Assembly (NCBI RefSeq): GCF_034497705.1
Contig: NZ_JAXRUV010000011.1
Span: 1-64,000, forward strand
Reading direction: 5' to 3'
Source: Marinococcus luteus_A
Lineage (GTDB): Bacteria; Bacillota; Bacilli; Bacillales; Marinococcaceae
Length of the DNA: 64,000 nt
Shown: in pieces, positions 58,818-64,000 of the stretch
How positions within the stretch are numbered: position 1 is the stretch's first letter
Layout: each line of letters begins with the position of its first letter
Translations under genes and position numbers: made by a program
The notes under the pieces: model-generated
Databases searched by the model: none
What the model was told of the DNA's origin: nothing
What the model saw: the letters and a program-made list of their open reading frames with translations, nothing else

Positions 58818-59837
58818 ATGGATGAGCGATACTCGAGACAGCAGCTGTTTTCGCCGATTGGTGAAGCAGGCCAGAAAAAATTAAACGAAAGCTCTGTGAC
58901 GATTGTCGGTGCGGGAGCGCTCGGGGCTTCAGCAGCGGAGATGCTTGTGCGCGCCGGCGTTGGCACGGTGACGATCGCAGACCGTGATTACGTAGAGTAC
59001 AGTAACCTGCAGCGCCAGCAGCTGTATACGGAAAAGGATGCCGCAGAGCAGATGCCTAAAGCAGCCGCGGCACAACAACGGCTGCGTGAAATTAACTCCG
59101 GGGTTCGTGTGCACGGTGAAGTGGTGGATGTCGATTTTACATGGATCGAAGCAAAGGCTGCAGAGACAGATCTTATCATTGACGGCACGGACAATTTTGA
59201 TACCCGTCTGCTGATAAACGATGCGGCGAGAAAATACCGCAAGCCCTGGATTTACGGAGCCTGTGTTGGAAGTATCGGCATGGTGCACCCGTTTCTTCCA
59301 GGGGGGCGCCCATGCTTCCGCTGCGTATGGAAAAAGATCCCTTCGCAAGGGCAGACGTGTGACACAGTAGGAGTGATCGCTCCGGCTGTGCAGTCAGTAG
59401 CGGCAAAGCAGACGGCCGCAGCCTTGAAAATACTGGTCGGAGATGGAGAAAGCCTTCCGGTAAGTCTGGATTATTTTGATCTTTGGAACCAGCAGCAGTT
59501 TTCCATCGGCCTGCAGAGCAGTAAAGATCCGGAATGCCTATCGTGCGGTGAAAAAGCGGAATATCCGGCGTTAACATATGAACATTCAAATAAAACGAGC
59601 GTACTGTGCGGCAGGGAAACGGTACAGATCCGCCCGGGGGAAAGCAAACAGCTGAACTTTGAACGGCTCGAGCGCGATTGGGAAAGCCGGAACTGGAGCG
59701 TGCGCAAAAATCCTTATCTGCTGTCGGTGCAGACTGAAACGCGGCGTATCGTTTTATTTCAGGACGGGCGGGCGCTCATTCACGGCACGAGCGACGTTCA
59801 GGAAGCCAAGCGGTGGTATGCACAGCTGCTCGGGTAA
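58818..59837 (+). CDS. moeB: MoeB/ThiF family adenylyltransferase
   Basis: E1-like enzyme of 339 residues that adenylates the C-terminus of a ubiquitin-like sulfur carrier, here probably MoaD. It starts RYSRQQLFSPIGEAGQKKL, has the ATP loop VGAGALGASAAEMLVRAGVGTVTIADRD, the Arg-rich NLQRQQLY, and the zinc cysteines CFRCVWKK and CLSCGEK. The last 90 residues are an extra domain of unclear role. ATG 58818 follows AAAGGAGAGAAAGC. ThiF is the alternative, but the molybdenum-cofactor genes around it favour MoeB. Confidence 0.82.
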   Translation: MDERYSRQQLFSPIGEAGQKKLNESSVTIVGAGALGASAAEMLVRAGVGTVTIADRDYVEYSNLQRQQLYTEKDAAEQMPKAAAAQQRLREINSGVRVHGEVVDVDFTWIEAKAAETDLIIDGTDNFDTRLLINDAARKYRKPWIYGACVGSIGMVHPFLPGGRPCFRCVWKKIPSQGQTCDTVGVIAPAVQSVAAKQTAAALKILVGDGESLPVSLDYFDLWNQQQFSIGLQSSKDPECLSCGEKAEYPALTYEHSNKTSVLCGRETVQIRPGESKQLNFERLERDWESRNWSVRKNPYLLSVQTETRRIVLFQDGRALIHGTSDVQEAKRWYAQLLG

Positions 59838-59874
59838 CCTAAAAACAATCCATCGAAGGGAGCTGACGGACAAT

Positions 59875-60651
59875 ATGAACTGGAAACCCTTCGTAGCAGC
59901 AGGGGCCGGGATTTTTCTTCTTCAGGGCTGCAACGGCGGCGGTCCGCAGGCAGAACAGAACGAAGGGGAGACTGAGCTGACGGTTTCAGCGGCGGCCAGC
60001 CTTCAGGATGCCCTGACAGAGGTGCAAAAAAGCTTCGCCAACGAGCATCCGGATATTTCACTGGCCTTTAACTACGGCGGATCCGGAACACTAAAGCAGC
60101 AGATTGAGCGCGGCAGTCCGGCGGACGTCTTTTTGTCAGCTTCAGCTTCGCACTATAACGATCTTGAACAGGAGAATAAAATAGTGGAAGCAGAAAATCC
60201 TGCTTTTGCAGAAAATACGCTGGTGGCGGTCGTGCCTGAAGACAGTTCGGCAGAGGAACTTCAAAACGTGCTTGAGGGGAGCGGACGGATAGCCGTGGCA
60301 ACGCCGGAAGCAGCACCTGCCGGAAGGTATACCCGGGAAGCACTCACTTCCATGGAGGAATGGGAGCGCGTGCAGGATCGGATGGTTTTTGCCAAGGATG
60401 TGCGGCACGCGTTAACTCTTGTCGAAAGAGGCAATGCAGCGGTCGGCTTTGTGTACGCTTCAGACGCCCGCGGAGCTGACGTCCGGATGCTTGAAGAAAT
60501 TGATGCTTCTCTGTACTCAGCTATTCATTATTACGGCGGGGCCGTGGCGGGGAACGGGAATGAAAAAGAAAGCCGGGAATTTATGGAGTATATGCAAAGC
60601 AGCGAAGCCCGGGACATTTTGCGCTCGTACGGCTTTTCAAACCCGGAATAA
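59875..60651 (+). CDS. modA: Molybdate ABC transporter binding lipoprotein
   Basis: Captures molybdate outside the membrane, 258 residues. The N-terminus has a lipoprotein signal with lipobox LLQGC, so it is lipid-anchored at Cys19. The mature part has SAAASLQDALTEV, FNYGGSGTLKQQIERGSPADVFLSAS, TPEAAPAGRYTREAL and GNAAVGFVYASDA, all ModA motifs. ATG 59875 is set by the lipobox; GAAGGGAG is upstream but rather far. It is followed by the permease gene with no ATPase gene. Confidence 0.9.
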   Translation: MNWKPFVAAGAGIFLLQGCNGGGPQAEQNEGETELTVSAAASLQDALTEVQKSFANEHPDISLAFNYGGSGTLKQQIERGSPADVFLSASASHYNDLEQENKIVEAENPAFAENTLVAVVPEDSSAEELQNVLEGSGRIAVATPEAAPAGRYTREALTSMEEWERVQDRMVFAKDVRHALTLVERGNAAVGFVYASDARGADVRMLEEIDASLYSAIHYYGGAVAGNGNEKESREFMEYMQSSEARDILRSYGFSNPE

Positions 60652-60664
60652 AGGAGCGTGCCTG

Positions 60665-61318
60665 ATGTTTTGGTTTCCGATACAGTTATCTCTCTTGACA
60701 GCAAGCATCGCAGCAGTCCTTGTTTTCATTGCCGGTGCGATGCTCGGGAGAGTTTTTGCCGTCAGAAATTTCCGGGGGAAGCTGGGGGCGGAAACGTTCC
60801 TGATGCTTCCGCTCGTGCTGCCGCCGTCCGTTACCGGCTTTTTACTTATCGTCGTTTTTGGAACGAACAGCTGGATTGGCAGCGTGTATGAAAAAGTGTT
60901 TCAAAATTCGATTATTTTCACGCCGGTCGCCGCTGTTGTTGCCGCTGCGGTCGTGGCGTTTCCTTTAATGTTTCAGTCGGCAAAAACCGGCTACGGTTCA
61001 ATTGACCCAAATATTGAATCCGCTGCAAGAGTTGACGGGGCAGGAGAGTGGCGGGTGTTTACAAATATTGCTGTTCCTCTCGCCGGGAGGGCGCTTATGA
61101 CAGGGTTTGTGCTCAGTTTTACGAGAGCTCTGGGGGAATTCGGGGCTACGCTGATGTTTGCCGGGAATATTCCCGGCGTTACACAAACAATGCCGACGGC
61201 CATTTACGTGGCCATTGAGTCGAATCAAATGAACCTTGCGTATACGTACGTCGGCATCAGTATATTTATTTCCTTCCTGCTGCTCGGTTTAACTTACCTT
61301 TTAAACCGGGAACGTTAA
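60665..61318 (+). CDS. modB: Molybdate ABC transporter permease
   Basis: Membrane channel of the molybdate importer, 217 residues with five hydrophobic helices. MLPLVLPPSVTGFLLIVVFG, the coupling loop ESAARVDGAGEWRVFTNIAVPLAGRALMTG and ALGEFGATLMFAGNIPGVTQTMPTAIY are characteristic. ATG 60665 follows AAAGGAGCGTGCCTG, fourteen bases after modA. The window has no modC; B. subtilis also lacks it next to modAB, so the ATPase is probably shared. Confidence 0.92.
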   Translation: MFWFPIQLSLLTASIAAVLVFIAGAMLGRVFAVRNFRGKLGAETFLMLPLVLPPSVTGFLLIVVFGTNSWIGSVYEKVFQNSIIFTPVAAVVAAAVVAFPLMFQSAKTGYGSIDPNIESAARVDGAGEWRVFTNIAVPLAGRALMTGFVLSFTRALGEFGATLMFAGNIPGVTQTMPTAIYVAIESNQMNLAYTYVGISIFISFLLLGLTYLLNRER

Positions 61319-61341
61319 GTATTAATCGCTTGTTTCCCGGT
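61305..61341. terminator. Possible bidirectional terminator across two stop codons
   Basis: ACCGGGAA and TTCCCGGT pair around a 20-base loop covering the convergent modB and moaC stops. The long loop lowers confidence. Confidence 0.3.
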
Positions 61342-61810
61342 GATAGTCACCGCTTTTGCCCCCGGTTTTTTCAAGCAGATATGTCGGTCCGATGACCATT
61401 CCCTTATCGAGCGCTTTGCACATATCATACACGGTCAAAGCAGCGGCGGATGCTGCAGTCAACGCTTCCATTTCCACACCGGTGCTTCCCTTCGTTTTGA
61501 CAAAAGCTTCAATAAACAGTTCATACGTTTCTTCTGTTTTCCAGTAGAAGCTGATGTCCACGTTACTTAACGGGAGCGGATGGCACATTGGTATAAGGGT
61601 GGATGTCTGTTTGGCGCCGGTGATTCCTGCGATTTGGGCAACGGCAAGCACATCCCCTTTTTTAATATCTCCCTGCGTCACGGCATGGTAGACCTCTTCC
61701 GGAACACGAATGCTTGAACCTGCCAGGGCGCTTCTGCTCGTCACCGGTTTATCGGAGACATCCACCATTCTGGCCCGGCCCTGTTCGTTAAAATGCGTAA
61801 ATTCTGACAT
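61322..61810 (-). CDS. moaC: Cyclic pyranopterin monophosphate synthase MoaC
   Basis: Second enzyme of molybdenum cofactor synthesis, 162 residues. FNEQGRARMVDVSDKPVTSRSALA, KGDVLAVAQIAGITGAKQTSTLIPMCHPLPLSNVDI, and KGSTGVEMEALTAASAAALTVYDMCKALDKGM cover the whole family signature, including the active His and Lys. ATG 61810 follows AGGAGGGAGATTTACC. It is on the opposite strand to the other Mo genes, divergent from moeA. A TATAAT on the minus strand in the shared gap is a candidate -10. Confidence 0.95.
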   Translation of the reverse strand: MSEFTHFNEQGRARMVDVSDKPVTSRSALAGSSIRVPEEVYHAVTQGDIKKGDVLAVAQIAGITGAKQTSTLIPMCHPLPLSNVDISFYWKTEETYELFIEAFVKTKGSTGVEMEALTAASAAALTVYDMCKALDKGMVIGPTYLLEKTGGKSGDYHRETSD

Positions 61811-61890
61811 GGTAAATCTCCCTCCTGGATATAGTATTGACCGATTATAGCACGGATACATACATTCAAATACGACAAAGGAGCATCGAT

Positions 61891-63159
61891 ATGGTTGAAA
61901 AACGTACGCCTGTCCCTGTAAAAGAAGCAATTGAACGAGTAATGGAGAATATCAAAGAAGGTGGCGTGGAGGAGGTCTCCATCCAGGAGTCCTACGGCCG
62001 CCGGCTGGCAGAGACGATTACGGCCGCTCATCCGGTCCCGCCGTTTGACCGTTCCCCCTATGACGGGTTTGCCATCCGTTCGGTGGACTCGCGTGGAGCT
62101 TCGCGGGAGCAGCCTGTTACCTTTCAGGTAGTTGAGGAAATAGGAGCTGGCTTTGTGTCACAAAAAGAACTCGGGCCTTTCCAGGCAGTACGCATCATGA
62201 CAGGGGCAAAAATTCCGGAGCAGTGCGATGCCGTCGTAATGCTCGAGCTTGCCCAGGAGGATCATGACGGAAAGTACCCGCTTATGACGATTAAGCGCGA
62301 ATTTGAACAGCATCAAAACATCTCCTTTGAAGGGGAGGACACGGAGGCAGGCACCGAACTCGTTCCGGTGGGCACGTGGATTGACCCGGGCGTCACGGCC
62401 CTGCTTGCGACATTTGGCTACGCCACGGTGAAGGTGGCTAAAAAGCCGGTCGTCGGCGTGTTTGCGACAGGCACGGAGCTGCTTGATGTCTCTGATGATC
62501 TGGAGCCGGGCAAAATACGAAACAGCAACGCCTACATGATGATCGCCCAGCTTCAGCGCGCCGGGGCGGAGCCTGTATACTACGGTAAGCTGAAGGATGA
62601 ACTGGATCCCTGCTACGAGGCGGTGCGCCAGGCGGCCGAGGAAACGGACATGGTCATTACGACCGGCGGGGTGTCGGTCGGGGACTACGACCTGCTCCCG
62701 GACGTTTATGAACGACTCGGCGCAGACGTGTTCTTTAACAAAGTAGCGATGCGTCCCGGCAGCGTGACGACCGTTGCCAGCTGGGAAGGCACGCTGCTGT
62801 TTGGCCTTTCAGGAAATCCGTCCGCCTGCTATATGGGCTTTGAGCTTTTTGTGCGGCCGGTGATTCAGGCTGTCATGCATTCTGCGCATCCGCACCATAC
62901 GATGGTAAAGGCGGAGCTTGCGGCGGATTTCTCCAAGCCGAACCCGTACACCCGTTTTGTGCGCGGCAGCTGCCGTGCAGAAGGCGACCGTTTATATGCA
63001 GAGCCGGGAGGCTTTAATAAGTCGAGTGCGGTAACCTCCCTGGCCGGTGCCAATGCGTGTATCGTTTTACCCGGGGGAAGTCGTGGGTACCAGCAGGGGG
63101 ACGTAGTCGACGTCATGCTGCTTGAAGATAATGAAGGCCAGAAGGAGCCGCTCTCATGA
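61891..63159 (+). CDS. moeA: Molybdopterin molybdenumtransferase MoeA
   Basis: Inserts molybdate into adenylated molybdopterin, 422 residues. VPPFDRSPYDGFAIRS, IMTGAKIPEQCDAVV, GVFATGTELLDVSDDLEPGKIRNSNAYM, MVITTGGVSVGDYDLLPDV and LLFGLSGNPSACYMGFELFVRP are in the usual order of the four MoeA domains. ATG 61891 lies seven bases behind AAAGGAG. It ends in an ATGA overlap with mobB, so moeA-mobB-moaE form one operon. Confidence 0.95.
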   Translation: MVEKRTPVPVKEAIERVMENIKEGGVEEVSIQESYGRRLAETITAAHPVPPFDRSPYDGFAIRSVDSRGASREQPVTFQVVEEIGAGFVSQKELGPFQAVRIMTGAKIPEQCDAVVMLELAQEDHDGKYPLMTIKREFEQHQNISFEGEDTEAGTELVPVGTWIDPGVTALLATFGYATVKVAKKPVVGVFATGTELLDVSDDLEPGKIRNSNAYMMIAQLQRAGAEPVYYGKLKDELDPCYEAVRQAAEETDMVITTGGVSVGDYDLLPDVYERLGADVFFNKVAMRPGSVTTVASWEGTLLFGLSGNPSACYMGFELFVRPVIQAVMHSAHPHHTMVKAELAADFSKPNPYTRFVRGSCRAEGDRLYAEPGGFNKSSAVTSLAGANACIVLPGGSRGYQQGDVVDVMLLEDNEGQKEPLS

Positions 63160-63641
63160 CCACCCCGGTACTGCAGGTAACGGGATTTAAAGAAAGCGGG
63201 AAAACGACCCTGCTTAAACGCTGGACGGAGCTTGCCCGGGCAAACGGCTGGAGGGTAGGTGTATTAAAGCATCACGGCCATAGGAGCGTGCCGCTTCAGC
63301 CGGAGGGTGTCGACAGCCTGGAGCTGAAGGAGGCGGGCGCCGTGGCTTCCGGTGTGGAAGGGGCCGGAGTCTTTCAGTTCCTCGCAGATATGGAGGAGCC
63401 GGACCTTTCCACGCTTCTTAATATTTATCAGCAGCTGCCGCTTGATGTTATCCTTATAGAAGGATACAAAAAAGCGCCGCATCCTAAAGTCCTTCTGCTC
63501 CGGAGCACAGAAGATAAAATATCCCTTGAGGGTCTTGATAATATTCAAACAGCGTTTGGTCCTGGAGAAGAAGTGAATCATTTTCAGGATATGGAAAAAA
63601 CAGATGAATGGTTTGAACAATATATGAGGAGTATACTATGA
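63156..63641 (+). CDS. mobB: Molybdopterin-guanine dinucleotide adapter MobB
   Basis: GTP-binding accessory protein of molybdenum cofactor maturation, 161 residues. P-loop GFKESGKTTLL at 7-17, LKHHGHRS at about 36, LELKEAGAVASGVEGAG in the middle and the final DVILIEGYKKAPHPKVLLLR are typical. The start overlaps the moeA stop and the stop overlaps the moaE start, both by four bases or less. MobA is not in the window. Confidence 0.92.
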   Translation: MTTPVLQVTGFKESGKTTLLKRWTELARANGWRVGVLKHHGHRSVPLQPEGVDSLELKEAGAVASGVEGAGVFQFLADMEEPDLSTLLNIYQQLPLDVILIEGYKKAPHPKVLLLRSTEDKISLEGLDNIQTAFGPGEEVNHFQDMEKTDEWFEQYMRSIL

Positions 63642-64000
63642 AGAAACGATTTTTCGTTACATCAGAACCGCTGTCTGTGGAAGAGCTTGCTGCTGAAGTG
63701 ACGCGTCCGGAAGCAGGAGCTGTGGTGCAGTTTATCGGCACGGTCCGGGAATTCACCAAAGGCCGGCGGACAGTCTACCTGGAATATGAAGCGTATCATT
63801 CGATGGCTGAAAAACAGCTCGAGGCGATCGGACGGGAAGTGAAGGAACGCTGGCCGGATGCTGAATCAGCCGTTGGCCACCGCACCGGTGAACTGCAGAT
63901 CTCGGATGCGGCAGTTGTCATTGCTGTTTCGACGCCGCACCGGAAAGACGCTTATGAGGCGAATGAATATATTATTGAGCGCATCAAACAAATTGTACCT
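63638..64000 (+). CDS. moaE: Molybdopterin synthase catalytic subunit MoaE (cut by window end)
   Basis: Transfers sulfur from MoaD thiocarboxylate to make molybdopterin. Starts at ATG 63638, overlapping the mobB stop, and reads open to the window end, 121 codons. Recognisable are AVVQFIGTVREFTKGRR, LEYEAYHSMAEKQLEAIG, the HRTGEL motif and VSTPHRKDAYEANEYIIERIKQ, with only the last conserved WKKE part still outside. A moaD gene would be expected next. Confidence 0.93.
   Translation, partial: MKKRFFVTSEPLSVEELAAEVTRPEAGAVVQFIGTVREFTKGRRTVYLEYEAYHSMAEKQLEAIGREVKERWPDAESAVGHRTGELQISDAAVVIAVSTPHRKDAYEANEYIIERIKQIVP

Noticed and set aside
1..64000. CRISPR arrays, insertion sequences, prophage, tRNA or rRNA genes
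   Set aside because: No regular spaced repeats, transposase or integrase frames, or RNA gene signatures were seen anywhere in the window.

Overview
The window looks like a chromosomal segment of a Bacillaceae bacterium (Firmicutes), probably salt- or alkali-adapted. The evidence is AGGAGG-type ribosome sites, frequent GTG/TTG starts, and B. subtilis-like gene sets: the bioY-ligase-thiolase trio with a BirA-like operator, cydA-B-D-C, PucR with a TnrA-type box, HtpX, TenA, and modAB without modC. Some exported or surface proteins are rich in Asp/Glu. The genus is inference. I see no tRNA, rRNA, CRISPR array, prophage or insertion sequence.

Layout. 0-5.1 kb: manA, an alpha/beta hydrolase, a DrrAB-type ABC exporter and an MDR oxidoreductase. 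5.1-5.75 kb is a gene-poor stretch with hairpins and a possible decayed gene. 5.7-8.4 kb: an OmpR/HisKA two-component system followed by a small secreted three-repeat protein. 8.4-14.4 kb: a DUF3892 protein, a stand-alone MurE-like ligase whose diaminopimelate-contact motifs are changed, a PhzF protein, UbiX, an NCS1 permease and a transglutaminase-like protein. 14.4-20.5 kb: cytochrome bd oxidase with its CydDC exporter, behind a Rex-like box. 20.6-22.8 kb: a GYF-PrsW fusion and a Nei/Fpg glycosylase.

22.8-28.2 kb reads as a D-tartrate (or related dicarboxylate) module: a CitA/DcuS-type sensor kinase, its regulator, a DASS transporter behind a CcpA cre site, and a D-tartrate dehydratase. 28.2-31.4 kb: the bioY/yhfT/yhfS operon. 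31.5-43.1 kb is a nitrogen-scavenging island for reductive pyrimidine degradation. PucR-type regulator is preceded by a perfect TnrA/GlnR box at the activating distance. Opposite lie an NCS1 permease, dihydropyrimidinase, PreA, PreT, a nitrilase-fold beta-ureidopropionase and a class III aminotransferase, with a divergent M20 carbamoyl-amino-acid hydrolase. Together they would take uracil or thymine to beta-alanine or its methyl analogue and then to a semialdehyde.

43.1-50.6 kb: an MDR gene remnant, a YjcD-like helicase, an aldehyde dehydrogenase, a GrpB protein, a flavin monooxygenase and TenA. 50.6-55.9 kb: ergothioneine genes egtB-egtD, with egtB apparently starting at an ATC codon, then an SDR and an Aquifex-type aconitase. 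56-58.8 kb: HtpX, a histidine-free CopC-like membrane protein and RarD. 58.8-64 kb: molybdate uptake and molybdenum cofactor genes moeB, modA, modB, moaC (opposite strand), moeA, mobB and moaE, the last cut by the window end.
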